Positions 9,637 through 18,308 are shown, numbered from the stretch's first letter. The stretch is 64,000 nucleotides of DNA from DASXAI01 sp963798445 (GCA_963798445.1 CAWCTH010000001.1:89963-153962), one strand, 5' to 3'. Made by a program: numbers and translations. The notes: generated from the sequence alone by a model not told the origin.

Positions 9637-10379
9637 GGTACCGCGGCCTCGACCCCCGGACCCGGCCGCTCCGCTGGGCGGTGTTCCTCGCGGCCATCGT
9701 CGTGGTCCTCGCCGCGACCGGCGGCGGTGCCCTCGATGCCGTGCGCACCTGGGTGACCGCGGAGCAGGAGCGCATCCCCTGGTACGCCACCCGGCTGCTC
9801 GGCCTCCTCGCCTACCTCGTGCTCGCCGGCTCGGTCATCTACGGCCTGCTGCTCTCGACCGGCATCCTCGACGCGTTCGCCCACCGGACGGTCTCGTTCA
9901 CGCTCCACCAGGACCTCTCGGCCATCGGCCTCGGGCTCGCCCTCGTCCACGCCGCGATGCTCACGCTCGACCACAGCGTGCCGTTCACCATCGCCGAGCT
10001 GCTGCTCCCCTTCACGGGGCCACCGGCCGCTGTGGGTCGGCCTCGGGCAGCTGTCGCTGGTGCTCACCATCGTCGTCATCGCGAGCTTCTCGCTGCGCAA
10101 GCGCATCGGCCGAAGCGCTGGCGGACCCTCCACTACGTGACGTTCCTCGCCTTCCTCGGCGCCCGGCACATGGCCTCATGGCGGGCACCGACACGGGCGC
10201 CCCGTGGGCCTTCTGGGGCTACCTGCTGCTGACCGCGACGGTGGTCTTCCTGACCATCTACCGCATCGTGCTCGCGGTCGCCCTCCGCCGGGCACCCGCC
10301 GCAACCCGACCGGCACCCCGGGCCGGACGGACGGTGGTGGCCACCCAGGCGCCGCCGGATCGGGGGACGCCGCGGCCTG
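9633..10379 (+). pseudogene. ferric-reductase-like transmembrane protein, three frameshifts
   Basis: Membrane protein of the ferric reductase-like / MsrQ-type haem b family. The first frame gives several helices including FTLHQDLSAIGLGLALVHAA with candidate haem His residues. Around 10019 the reading moves to a second frame (LWVGLGQLSLVLTIVVIASF). Near 10113 it returns (WRTLHYVTFLAFLGA), and near 10168 it shifts again (HGLMAGTDTGAPWAFWGYL) to the end. Overall length of about 248 residues matches the family. Because every piece is conserved, single-base sequence errors are likely. Its ATG overlaps the stop of the preceding reading frame. Confidence 0.65.
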
Positions 10380-10401
10380 ACCGGGTCCGGGGCCGGCCGC
10401 A

Positions 10402-10734
10402 TCAGGGCGCGATGATCGACCCGTGCTGGCTGAGGTTGACGAGCGCGACACCCACGAAGGACAGCACCGGGATGACCACGAGCAACGCGATGACCCAGGC
10501 GGTCATGCGCACCACTGATGGCCGCGATCGGCCGACACGGGGCGCGTCCGCGCCAGGGGTCGGTTTCGGCCGCTTGCCGCGCTCGTACGTCACGACGAGG
10601 GTGCCGTGGAGCCATTCCTCGGTCGCCGGATACCAGCCATGGAGCGCTGCCTCGTCCGCGTCCGCGCGGAACAGGTCATCCGCCTGCGACCGGTAGAGGC
10701 CTTCATACGACCGCACGCGCGGCTGCTGTGGCAT
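10402..10734 (-). CDS. small single-span membrane protein, unknown function
   Basis: About 110 residues. The N-terminal ~75 residues are polar with several aromatic residues (SYEGLYRSQADDLFRADADE, then GWYPATEEWLHG), followed by a basic stretch and one C-terminal transmembrane helix (AWVIALLVVIPVLSFVGVAL). No known domain recognised. The ATG at 10734 is chosen over a TTG at 10770 because the conserved-looking part starts there. It is divergent from the MarC gene 77 bp away. Confidence 0.5.
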   Translation of the reverse strand: MPQQPRVRSYEGLYRSQADDLFRADADEAALHGWYPATEEWLHGTLVVTYERGKRPKPTPGADAPRVGRSRPSVVRMTAWVIALLVVIPVLSFVGVALVNLSQHGSIIAP

Positions 10735-10799
10735 GCGGCGCAGGATGCGCCTCCGGTGCGTACCCGCCAATAGGCCGGAAGGGCTACGGACCCACTTGG

Positions 10800-10812
10800 T
10801 ACGCTGCGCCGG
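10800..10812 (+). promoter_or_regulatory. leaderless promoter -10 box of the MarC gene
   Basis: TACGCT lies six bases before the GTG start of the MarC-family gene and there is no Shine-Dalgarno sequence. Transcription would begin at or next to the start codon. No convincing -35 is visible. Confidence 0.45.
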
Positions 10813-11438
10813 TGATCGACTACGTCACCTCGTCCCTGGCCACGCTGCTGGTCGTCGCCGACCCGCTGCTGCTGAGCGCGCTCTTCCTCGGCCTCACCCA
10901 TGGCATGAGTGACGACGAGCGGCGCGAGGTGGCGTGGCGCGGACCGCTCATCGCGTTCGTGATCCTGGTGGCGGTCGGACTCGGCGGGGCGAGACTGCTG
11001 GACCTGCTGGGTATCTCCCTTTCAGCGTTCCGCATCGCGGGCGGCCTGCTGCTGCTGTGGTCGGCGTGGGAGATGGTGTTCGACCGGCTCGGCCCGCGGT
11101 TGGAGGCGACGGCTGACATCGCGGTGCGCGTCGACCATGTCAAGAACATCGCCGCGTTCCCGCTGGCCATCCCGCTCATCGCGGGCCCGGGCGCCATCAC
11201 CGCGATGATCCTCCTGGCGGGTCGGACCGGAGGCCAGCTGGACCTACTCCGCGGGCCTCTTCGCCGTCGCCGCCCTGGTGATGCTCGCCTGCTTCGGGGC
11301 TTCCTGGCTGCGGATCGCATCTCGACGATCCTGGGGGTAACCGGCCGGGCGGTGAGCACGCGGATGCTGGGCATCATCCTTGCGGCCCTCGCCGTGCAGT
11401 TCATGATCGACGGCGTCCTGGAGCTGGCGGGGTCGTAG
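10812..11438 (+). CDS. MarC-family integral membrane protein (two compensating frameshifts)
   Basis: A 208-codon gene for a six-helix MarC/YchE-like membrane protein of unknown transport role. Visible family motifs are VADPLLLSALFLGLT, RIAGGLLLLWSAWEM and FPLAIPLIAGPGAITAMI. Between about 11243 and 11320 the natural sequence (AGLFAVAALVMLACFGASWL) lies in another frame; the main frame resumes at ADRISTILGVTG. The two shifts cancel out, as expected for sequencing indels or a recent double mutation. GTG start follows a -10-like box with no leader. Confidence 0.75.
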   Translation: MIDYVTSSLATLLVVADPLLLSALFLGLTHGMSDDERREVAWRGPLIAFVILVAVGLGGARLLDLLGISLSAFRIAGGLLLLWSAWEMVFDRLGPRLEATADIAVRVDHVKNIAAFPLAIPLIAGPGAITAMILLAGRTGGQLDLLRGPLRRRRPGDARLLRGFLAADRISTILGVTGRAVSTRMLGIILAALAVQFMIDGVLELAGS

Positions 11439-11476
11439 GGGCGCGGGTCGGAGCCGAGTCGGCCCCGACCCCTTGG

Positions 11477-12651
11477 CTACGGCACGACCATGCGGATGCG
11501 GTGGTTCCCCTCGTCCCCGATGAGCACCACGCCATCCCGGACCGCGAGGCCGTAAGGGCGGTTGAGCTGCGCCGTGGTCGCTGGCCCGCAGTCCCCGGAG
11601 AAACCCGGGCGGCCTGTGCCGGCAACCGTGCTGATCACCCGGTGCGGGTCCACCATCCGGACCGTCGAGTTGCCCTGGTCGGCGAAGTACACGTTGCCCA
11701 GATCGTCGACCGTGATGGTGACCGGATGGTCGATCTGAGCCTGCGCGGCCTGATTGCCGTCACCCGAGTAGCCCGGCAGGCCGGTCCCTGCGAACGTGGT
11801 GACGATGCCCGCTGGATCCACCCGCCGGATGCGATGGTTGTCCGGGTCCCCGACATAGACGTTGCCCTGCGCATCGGCGACGACCCCCAGCACATTGGTG
11901 GCAAGCCTGGCGTCGACCGCCGGGCCATCGTCGCCAGAGAAGCCGACCTGGCCGGTCCCGGCGAACGCCCGGATGATGCCCGCGGGGTCGACGGTCCGGT
12001 AGCTGTTGGAGTCATCGAAGTAGAGGTCACCAAGCGGACCGACAGCGACCTGCGCGGGCTGGATCTGGGCTTCGGTGGCCGGTCCGTCGTTGCCTGCCGA
12101 GCCACTGACACCCGTACCAGCGACGCTGGTGATCGATCGTCCTCAGCGAGCTTCCAGATGTGGCTCGTCGTGAAGTCCGCGATGTAGAGGCTGCCGTCCG
12201 CCGCGAACGCCAGGCCTGTCGGGGTCACGAACGGCGCGTGGGTCGTTGGTCCGGCCACCGCCGTGATGCGGCCGTCGGACGTGATGCGCCGGATGACGGC
12301 GCTGTCCGACAGGTAGATGGCATCGTCGGGGCCGACCGCGATCATGTTGTATGAGGATGCGATCGCGGCCGCGAGCGCGGCACCGCCGTCGCCCGTGCTG
12401 GCGATCACGCCGGTCCCCGCGATGGTCGCGATGTCGCCACTGGGCAGGTCCGTACCCTCGGGGCACGCGGTCGGCGGCATGGCGAACGCGGGCATGACGG
12501 GGGGCAACCGATCAGGACCGGCCGTCCTCAGGAGCTGCGCCCCCACCAGGACTGCTCCGGCCACAGCCGCGAGCACGAGCGTCAGGTTCAGCAGCGCGAC
12601 CTGCAGTCGTGCTGGCAGGTGCACATCGTGTGCGCGCCAGGTCGTTTCCAT
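11477..12651 (-). pseudogene. secreted NHL-repeat beta-propeller protein, one frameshift
   Basis: A membrane-anchored or secreted propeller of about 390 residues. A hydrophobic segment (VALLNLTLVLAAVAGAVLVG) follows a short basic N-terminus. At least five NHL-type repeats then occur, with the pattern IATIAGTGV..GDGGAA and VYVGDPDNHRIRRVDPAG. One base is lost or gained near 12133, after HIWKLAEDD; both sides are strongly repeat-like. Such propellers bind proteins or carbohydrates outside the cell. A GGTGG ribosome binding site precedes the ATG at 12651. Directly upstream on the same strand lies a truncated sigma factor, a pairing seen when ECF factors control envelope proteins. Confidence 0.72.
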
Positions 12652-12668
12652 CGTGCCACCTCTGAGTG

Positions 12669-12884
12669 TCACCAGCCAGCCCCGGCGCTGGCGGGTCGAA
12701 CGCACGCGCGCATGCGCGCTCGACAAGCCATCACCAGGCACTCCTGCACGGCATCGTCGCTGCTGTCCCCATCCCTGAGGATCCGATGGGCGAGGGCGAA
12801 CAGCCGGTCGTACGCGTCACCCGCGAGGACGTCGAACGCATCCGCGTCGCCGTGCTGTGCCCGCCGGACCAGGTCACCCTGCAT
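12669..12884 (-). pseudogene. ECF sigma factor, region 2 only
   Basis: About 60 residues match sigma-70 region 2 of extracytoplasmic-function factors: LVRRAQHGDADAFDVL, YDRLFALAHRILRD and SDDAVQECLVMA. After this the sequence changes abruptly to an arginine-rich tail and stops. Region 4, which reads the -35 box, is absent. The stop is 18 bp before the NHL protein start. Either a deletion removed the rest or the fragment is a relic. It cannot act as a normal sigma factor. Confidence 0.65.
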
Positions 12885-13488
12885 CGTCGCCCCGCGCTGG
12901 CGGGCTGGTGCCCGCCTCACCCAGTATCGACGGATGACGGGTGCCGATTCACTCGATCTTCGCGGCGTCGACCGTCGCGCCCGGGTCGACGGCGTGCACG
13001 ATGTCCGAGGATCGCGAGGACCACGCCGTCCGTGACAGGCTGGGCGCCTGGACGTCCTTGCGGCGTGCGGGGGAGGGCGACATGAGGCGGCGGCGGTCCG
13101 GAGCGCCGCTGGTCGCGCTGATGCTCGTGTCGGTCGCCGCTATGTCGCTCCCGGCGTTCGGGTAAGATCGTCGCCGGTGGCGACCCAGGGAGCGTCGGCA
13201 GCACCGACCCCGTCGCTGGTCGCGGCGCCCGCGGATCCGGTGCCCGGCGGCCTGCCGTGGCAGGTGGCCGCACCCCCGCTGACACCGGCCGGCACCCGGC
13301 TCGCCTACCTGACCGCGTGGCGTCGTGGCTTCGCCGCTGTGCAGCTGCGCGATCGTCCGCGAACAGGAACCCACGCCGTGGGGGAGTCGGTATGTCCGCC
13401 AACATCCTGGGCCGCGCCGGATGACATCCCGCGGATCATACCGGTCGACATCTCTGGGATACTCGGCGTCCCCTACAAGGAGATGGTC
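12885..13488. other. intergenic stretch with one short possible peptide
   Basis: No recognisable gene. At 13082-13165 on the plus strand a 27-codon frame with a GGGGGAGG site eight bases upstream encodes a basic start and one hydrophobic stretch (LVALMLVSVAAMSLPAFG*). It looks like an orphan signal peptide, possibly a relic. The plus frame of the VOC gene stays open upstream to 13177 but has no recognisable protein. Confidence 0.35.
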
Positions 13489-13848
13489 ATGGACTTCAAC
13501 AGCATCCTCATCGGGTCCGAGGACACCGGCAGGCTCATCGAGTACTACACCCGGCTCTTCGGCGAGCCGCAGATGACGGACGGGACCTATGCCGGCTGGG
13601 CCATCGGCCGTGGATTCGTTGGAGTCGGGCCGCACTCGGAGGTGACGGGCAAGAGCCTCCAGCCCGGACGGATCATCTGGAACATCGAATCGTTGGACGT
13701 TCCCGGTGACTTCGAGCGGCTCAAGGCGGCGGGCGCCATCGTCGTCAAGGAGCCGTATGTCTTCGAGGCCCAGGGCGCCACGAACATCGCCACGTTCGCG
13801 GACCCAGACGGCAACTACTTCCAGCTCATGAGCCCGATGGCGCCATAG
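13489..13848 (+). CDS. VOC (glyoxalase/dioxygenase fold) family protein
   Basis: A 119-residue one-domain vicinal oxygen chelate protein. It starts MDFNSILIGSEDTGRLIEYY and ends TNIATFADPDGNYFQLM, the typical beta-alpha-beta-beta-beta finish. The start was chosen because AAGGAG lies six bases upstream of this ATG; an ATG two codons earlier abuts the site. Members bind a divalent metal or act as antibiotic-binding or glyoxalase-like proteins. The N-terminal metal His is replaced here (ILIGS), so substrate and catalysis cannot be predicted. Confidence 0.82.
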   Translation: MDFNSILIGSEDTGRLIEYYTRLFGEPQMTDGTYAGWAIGRGFVGVGPHSEVTGKSLQPGRIIWNIESLDVPGDFERLKAAGAIVVKEPYVFEAQGATNIATFADPDGNYFQLMSPMAP

Positions 13849-13933
13849 CGATTCGCTCGTGCGCGCCGGACCTGGCCGGCTGGAGTCCGGCACGCACGCA
13901 CCGCCGCTTGGACCGACGGCGTATGGTGACCGC

Positions 13934-14263
13934 ATGCGGTCGCTCGCCACGCTCATCGTGGTGCCGATATTGAGTGGCTGCGCGTTGCTGCAGGTCTCCT
14001 CGATGAGCGGCAGCATGTCGTTCACGGACCCCGCCGGCTATCGCATCACGTGCAACTCGGGCCCGGTGCAGGTCGCATCGGGGGACCAGAGCTTCGAGAT
14101 CGACGCACACGGTTGCACGACCATCGCGGAGGCCGGGGGCCGGACCTTCCTGGCGCAGCATCCGGGGGCGACGATCGACTCCATGACGGTCGAGGCCGGC
14201 GCGGTCGTGAGTGTCTGCTACACCCTCGACGGCACGTCTGCGTGCGCCACGGTCGCGAAGTAG
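13934..14263 (+). CDS. small lipoprotein, unknown function
   Basis: 109 residues with a lipoprotein signal: MRSLATLIVVPILSGC gives the lipobox LSGC with Cys16 as acylation site. The mature part contains four further cysteines (ITCNSG, DAHGCTTI, SVCYTL, TSACATV), likely two disulfides, outside the membrane. No named domain. A TATGGT box six bases before the ATG, with no ribosome binding site, points to a leaderless transcript. The next gene encodes another lipoprotein. Confidence 0.68.
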   Translation: MRSLATLIVVPILSGCALLQVSSMSGSMSFTDPAGYRITCNSGPVQVASGDQSFEIDAHGCTTIAEAGGRTFLAQHPGATIDSMTVEAGAVVSVCYTLDGTSACATVAK

Positions 14264-14272
14264 GTACGACCG

Positions 14273-14292
14273 CCTGCCGTCCCTTAGGCAGG
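14273..14292 (+). terminator. short hairpin after the lipoprotein gene
   Basis: CCTGCC and GGCAGG pair across an eight-base loop, ten bases after the stop codon. There is no T-run, so it is a weak candidate. Confidence 0.3.
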
Positions 14293-14319
14293 GCCGACCG
14301 AAGCGAGGGACGCGAAGTG

Positions 14320-14964
14320 ATGTCTCGGATAAGACGGCTCTGTGTGCCCGCCGTGCTGGCCTTCGTGCTGGGAGCGACCAGTGGCTGCGCCCTGCTGCGG
14401 ATGGGTTCGGGCCAGGTCGACACGTACACGCTCGGAGGCGAGCCGGGCGCCTCGGATGACACCCTCGGGCGACGCCCGGCGGGTTGGACCGCCGAGCCGA
14501 CGACCCCGGATCCCGCGTTCCTCGCCGCCGCCGGGCCGGCCTGCGGGGACAACCTCACGGGCAACGACGTGCAGCAACTGCTCCGGACCGGTGCGCTGCT
14601 CCAGTACCAGCGCGGTCCCGATGGCGCCGCCTTCCTCTGGACGGGCGAGTCCACCGCGTACTGCTTCATCGGTCGGACGCCGGATGGCACGCTCCAGAGC
14701 CCCTACGGTGCCTGGCGGGAAGTGGTGCTCGATGGACCGCTCGCATTGGAGGGCATCGAGCCTGGTCCGCCGGGCATGGTGACCGGCGCGGTGGACCCGG
14801 CCGCCGCTGCGGTCGAGGTCGAGACAGCATCCGGGCTGAAGCTCCGGGCGACCATCGGTGGCGGCCGGTTCGTGGCGTGGTGGCCGGGCACCGATCGGCT
14901 GGTGGCGGTCCGTTCGCTCGCGACCGATGGCACGATGCTCCAGGGGGCCGAACCCCAGGAGTGA
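14320..14964 (+). CDS. lipoprotein, unknown function
   Basis: 214 residues. The signal RRLCVPAVLAFVLGATSGC ends in the lipobox TSGC. The mature protein has two spaced cysteines (GPACGDN and TAYCFIG) and a C-terminal beta-rich part. The start ATG follows GCGAGG upstream; a GTG one codon earlier is an alternative. Residues 70-120 (DVQQLLRTGALLQYQRGPDG) show no recognised motif. Lies 56 bp after the previous lipoprotein and may share a transcript. Confidence 0.62.
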   Translation: MSRIRRLCVPAVLAFVLGATSGCALLRMGSGQVDTYTLGGEPGASDDTLGRRPAGWTAEPTTPDPAFLAAAGPACGDNLTGNDVQQLLRTGALLQYQRGPDGAAFLWTGESTAYCFIGRTPDGTLQSPYGAWREVVLDGPLALEGIEPGPPGMVTGAVDPAAAAVEVETASGLKLRATIGGGRFVAWWPGTDRLVAVRSLATDGTMLQGAEPQE

Positions 14965-15035
14965 ACGGGCCGAGGGCTGCCAGGTCGGCCAGGAAGCGCC
15001 ACCAGATCTCGTCGGCGGTCCGGCGTTCTGGCAAC

Positions 15036-15073
15036 TCGACGACTTGTCGAATCGACGAAGAGGCTGCTACAGT
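15036..15073 (+). promoter_or_regulatory. toxin-antitoxin promoter with overlapping inverted repeat
   Basis: TTGTCG (15044-15049) and TACAGT (15068-15073) are separated by 18 bases. The ATG of the antitoxin starts six bases after the -10 box, so the message is leaderless. An inverted repeat TCGAC-N5-GTCGA at 15036-15050 covers the -35 and is the natural site for autorepression by the AbrB-type antitoxin (inferred). Confidence 0.5.
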
Positions 15074-15079
15074 CGACCG

Positions 15080-15352
15080 ATGAAGACCGTGACCGTCAGC
15101 AGCGAGGGCCGGCTGACGCTCCCGGTGGAGAGCCGGCGTGCGCTGGGGATCGTCGGGGAGACCGAGCTCGAGCTCGAGGTGGACGCAGAGCGGGACGTCC
15201 TGACCCTGCGCCCAGTGCTCGTGCTCCGTCGGGAGGATGCGTGGGCGTACACGCCGGGACACCGCGAGCTCCTGGCGCAAGCGCACGCGGACTCCCGCGA
15301 TGGAAGCGTCCGAACGCTCAGCGAGGATGAGCTGGCCGCGCTGGGGAAGTGA
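15080..15352 (+). CDS. AbrB/MazE-type antitoxin
   Basis: 90 residues. The first 45 form a SpoVT-AbrB swapped-hairpin DNA-binding domain: VTVSSEGRLTLPVESRRALG, then ELELEVDAERDVLTLRP. The C-terminal half (AHADSRDGSVRTLSEDELAA) would be the toxin-neutralising tail. It binds its own promoter and the downstream toxin. Its stop codon overlaps the GTG start of the toxin gene (GTGA), a hallmark of toxin-antitoxin pairs. Confidence 0.8.
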   Translation: MKTVTVSSEGRLTLPVESRRALGIVGETELELEVDAERDVLTLRPVLVLRREDAWAYTPGHRELLAQAHADSRDGSVRTLSEDELAALGK

Positions 15353-15636
15353 GCCCCGTGACGGGCGGCTCCTACGCGACCATCGACTTCACGGAGACCT
15401 TCCTGGCGACATTCTCCAACCGTGACTTCAGCCCGGCCGAGCGCAAGTCGTTCCTCAAGGCACTCCGCCTCCTGGACCAGGACGAGCGTCATCCATCCCT
15501 TCGGGTCCACCAGCTGCACGGCGATCGCGAGGAATCGTGGTCCGTGTCCGCCTCCCGCGAGCTGCGCATGACGTTCGAGCGCCTCCCCGATGGCCGACAC
15601 CGGATGCTGACCTGCTCACGGCGCTACGACCGCTGA
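15349..15636 (+). CDS. RelE/ParE-fold toxin
   Basis: 95 residues, GTG start overlapping the antitoxin stop by four bases. It shows the small beta-sheet toxin pattern: an N-terminal beta strand and helices (PAERKSFLKALRLLDQD), then LRVHQLHGDREESWSVSAS, LRMTFERLPD and the final strand MLTCSRRYDR. This resembles ribosome-dependent mRNA interferases of the RelE/YafQ type; the C-terminal Arg and Tyr could be catalytic. Alternatively it is a ParE-like gyrase poison. Paired with the AbrB-type antitoxin upstream. Confidence 0.75.
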   Translation: MSPVTGGSYATIDFTETFLATFSNRDFSPAERKSFLKALRLLDQDERHPSLRVHQLHGDREESWSVSASRELRMTFERLPDGRHRMLTCSRRYDR

Positions 15637-15852
15637 GCGCGATGCGGGAACACTTCGGGCACTGAGATCACCCATGTCTCCGTACGCGGCCCGTGATGCG
15701 CCGGTCCCCGATGTTGCGGCTCCATCGCAGATCGAAACTTCCGGCATCCGTATGCCTCATACGTGACGTATGGGTCTGCATGGAGCACGCGGCGTGGTGA
15801 CGATGGCGATACCCGGCGCGATCCGCCGCGGTTCCAGGAGGAGGTCGGTCGG

Positions 15853-16059
15853 TTGCCGCGCGTGATGGTCCGTTGCCCGATGACCGAGCACCTCATCCCG
15901 ACGGGCTACGAGAGCGATGGCTCGCGCGGATTCCGGAGCCGCCTGCCGCGTTCGACGATCGTGCTCTGCGATTCCTGCCGCCGGACCCACGCCTGGTATC
16001 GGGAGGAAGCCATCCTCGAGGGTACCGAGCGCCGGGAGCGGCGCGAGATCGCCGGCTGA
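15853..16059 (+). CDS. small zinc-ribbon-like protein
   Basis: 68 residues. MVRCPMTEHLIPTGYE, then LCDSCRRTHAWYREEAIL: one Cys in the first half and a CxxC-x3-H in the second, the pattern of small one-zinc-site proteins found widely in bacteria of unknown function. The TTG start is preferred because AGGAGGAGG lies eight bases upstream; ATG at 15865 is the alternative. It stands alone between the toxin gene and a 360-bp gap. Confidence 0.58.
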   Translation: MPRVMVRCPMTEHLIPTGYESDGSRGFRSRLPRSTIVLCDSCRRTHAWYREEAILEGTERRERREIAG

Positions 16060-16420
16060 CACCCCAGCCGTCGACTTGTCGGTCGCGCGGCCACCCGTCG
16101 TTCGCTCCCTGGCGGCCGCCGAGGGCCGGGTTCACGGCAGGCGTGCACCAATGACGAGATGACCCGTCAGGGACGGCCCTGCGACCCATCCCTGAGGCGT
16201 GACCCTGACCGCATGGGTCCCAAGAAGGACCCTCGCGCGTCGTGACCACACGTCTGGTGCGCGACAACGAGGCCGCCGACCCTGACCTAGGTGCCGGATC
16301 GTCACGGGTGCACGCCTCGTGTGCATGTGCTGCATACCTGCCGGCGGCGATCAGCACGAGGGAGCGGCCTCGGCCAGACTCCGGCGGGTGCCCTGCGGGA
16401 AGAGCAGGGAGAGCTGTCGG
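16060..16420. other. intergenic, nothing recognised
   Basis: No coding pattern, strong hairpin or repeat was recognised on either strand. The minus-strand secreted gene ends at its right edge, and the small zinc-ribbon gene ends at its left edge. Confidence 0.4.
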
Positions 16421-17416
16421 CTAGAGGCGCCCGGCGACCTGCCAGGCGGTCGGCGGTCCGCCGTCCCGGGCGACGTGGCGCAGGAGGTACGTGCCCAGTC
16501 TCGGAGGAGCCATGAAGTCCACCGGCTCCGCCGCATCGGGCGCGAACCGCTGGTACGCGCCGTACTGGACGGGGATGCCGAAGCCCGATGGCTGGAGGGA
16601 GGTCATGCCAGGTCCCTGGTCGGGCAGGTCCGCGTCCGGCAGGATCCAGCCAGCCGGACAACGGACGAAGGGTGAGTCGGCCGCGTCCCGGGTGCCGGGC
16701 GGTGGTGCCGGGCATGGCACGCCCCAGCCGAGCACGGTGAGCCAGCCCTCGACCGCCACGAGCTGACCCGCATTGACGTGGTCGGCCGCGACCGCCATCA
16801 CATCCGCGGTCACGGGCCAGGTCCCGCCCTCGGGAGCCGGCACCACCCTGCCCAGGAATTGCAGCCCGTCGTCGTCGATGGTGAAGCCGAGCAGGCCCTC
16901 GATCGAAGGTCCCGAGCGCTGATACAGCTCCGCGACCACCGGATCGGCGATGACTGCGACCGGCTGGTCGCTGCCGACGCCCCCGAGCACGCCGAAGCGA
17001 CAGGTCGATGCGGTCATGGCGGGCTCGCAGTCGGAGCCGTCGTGCGCGATGTCTCGGAGCACCGACGCCTCGGCGACGACGGTGACCGGTGCATCGCCGG
17101 GATGGCGGTCGCCCACGAAGGCGACCAGATCGTCGGCGGTCAGCGACCCGACAGCGTCCGCCGCCGCGCTCGGGCTTGGCGCCTGCGACGGTGACGCCTC
17201 GTCGCAACCGAGCCCCGTGACGCTGATCTGGCCGCCCCTGACGCCGTTCACGAAGGTCTTCGGGTCCATGGGGATGTCCGGCCCGGTGAACGAGATGCAC
17301 GTCCGGTAGTGGGTCATGCCGAACGGGAGCGCCGGGGAGGGTGACTGCGCGACGGAGCTGGTGGCGAGCGCCAGGGTCATGACCGCGGCGCACACCAGGA
17401 TGGGGCGGGGTCGCAT
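16421..17416 (-). CDS. secreted protein, unknown function
   Basis: 331 residues. A clear signal peptide ends ALATSSVAQ-SPSP. The mature part has several cysteines (YRTCISF, GLGCDE, SDCEPA, STCRFG, VPCPAP, RCPAG) probably in disulfides, and two beta-rich halves. AAGGAGG lies seven bases upstream of this ATG; an ATG one codon earlier is closer than usual. No family recognised. The AQS-P junction after the signal is repeated in several proteins in this window. Confidence 0.65.
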   Translation of the reverse strand: MRPRPILVCAAVMTLALATSSVAQSPSPALPFGMTHYRTCISFTGPDIPMDPKTFVNGVRGGQISVTGLGCDEASPSQAPSPSAAADAVGSLTADDLVAFVGDRHPGDAPVTVVAEASVLRDIAHDGSDCEPAMTASTCRFGVLGGVGSDQPVAVIADPVVAELYQRSGPSIEGLLGFTIDDDGLQFLGRVVPAPEGGTWPVTADVMAVAADHVNAGQLVAVEGWLTVLGWGVPCPAPPPGTRDAADSPFVRCPAGWILPDADLPDQGPGMTSLQPSGFGIPVQYGAYQRFAPDAAEPVDFMAPPRLGTYLLRHVARDGGPPTAWQVAGRL

Positions 17417-17651
17417 CATCGGACCTCCTTCGGGCCTGTGCCCCCCTCGCGAATCATGCGCCGAAGCCGGTGCGGTGCGCGGGAGCCGTGCTGACCCGGG
17501 CCTGTTGCGACTGTGGCCTTCAGGTACGATACCCGCCCTCGCCTGATCGTCCGGAGTCGCCGGACGATGGCGACGTCCGGTACACGATCACTCCTCTCAC
17601 GGCCCGCGCGAGACAGGTCGCGGGAGCCGGGATGTATCCCAGAGGAGATGG

Positions 17652-18095
17652 ATGATCGTGTCGATGGACCGTGGCTTGACCTGCGCCGACTGCAGCCAGC
17701 AGTTCACATTCACCGCGAGCGAGCAGGATTTCTACGCCGAGCGGAATTTCAGCGAGCCGCGCCGATGCGCCGCCTGCCGGCAGATCCGGAAGGCCCAGCG
17801 CGGCGATGCCGGTGGGAGCAGCAACTCGGGCGGTTACGCCTCCGGCGGCGGCTACTCGTCCGGCGCTGAGCGGAGCTCCGTTGGCGCTGGTAGTTACTCC
17901 TCCGGTGGCGGGAGCAGCTACGGCTCCGGCGGTGGCTACTCGTCGGGTGGTGGGGGCGGTTACTCGGATCGCGGTGCACGACAGATGTTCGACGCGACGT
18001 GTTCCGGCTGCGGTCAGCTCGCCAAGGTGCCGTTCCAGCCCACGAACGGCAAGCCGGTGTACTGCACCGACTGCTTCTCCAAGCGACGGGGCTAA
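17652..18095 (+). CDS. two-zinc-ribbon protein with Gly/Ser/Tyr-rich linker
   Basis: 147 residues with a striking layout. An N-terminal zinc ribbon (LTCADCSQQFTFTASEQDFY, then RRCAACRQIRK) is of the probable zinc-ribbon class seen in bacterial CxxC proteins. Next come ~65 residues of low complexity rich in Gly, Ser and Tyr (repeated GGGYSSG). A second ribbon follows: DATCSGCGQLAKVPF and PVYCTDCFSKRRG. Metal-binding ends joined by a flexible linker suggest RNA or nucleic acid binding (inferred). Ribosome binding site GAGGAG lies before the ATG; ATG at 17664 is an alternative. Confidence 0.78.
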   Translation: MIVSMDRGLTCADCSQQFTFTASEQDFYAERNFSEPRRCAACRQIRKAQRGDAGGSSNSGGYASGGGYSSGAERSSVGAGSYSSGGGSSYGSGGGYSSGGGGGYSDRGARQMFDATCSGCGQLAKVPFQPTNGKPVYCTDCFSKRRG

Positions 18096-18099
18096 CCGG

Positions 18100-18306
18100 A
18101 TGGACGGACTCGTGGATGCCGAGAGGTATCCCTGGCATTGGTACATGCCCGGAGCGGAGTGCCAACCGGCGCTCCAGGGCAAGGTGCTGAGGGCGTCGGA
18201 GGCGGACGACGATCGGCGTCAGTTCGCCGCGATGAACGCCAAGCCGGCGGCATCGGACCGGGAGCCGTCGTGGCATCTCGCCAGTGGGTGTCCGTTCCAC
18301 GCGTGA
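18100..18306 (+). CDS. possible small protein, unknown function
   Basis: 68 codons beginning four bases after the zinc-ribbon gene. The product (MDGLVDAERYPWHWYMPGA, then SEADDDRRQFAAMNAK, ending GCPFHA*) is polar and has aromatic residues early, and two Cys. No domain is recognised and there is no clear ribosome binding site of its own. Tight spacing and same strand favour a real two-gene operon, followed by a hairpin. Confidence 0.4.
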   Translation: MDGLVDAERYPWHWYMPGAECQPALQGKVLRASEADDDRRQFAAMNAKPAASDREPSWHLASGCPFHA

Positions 18307-18308
18307 GG

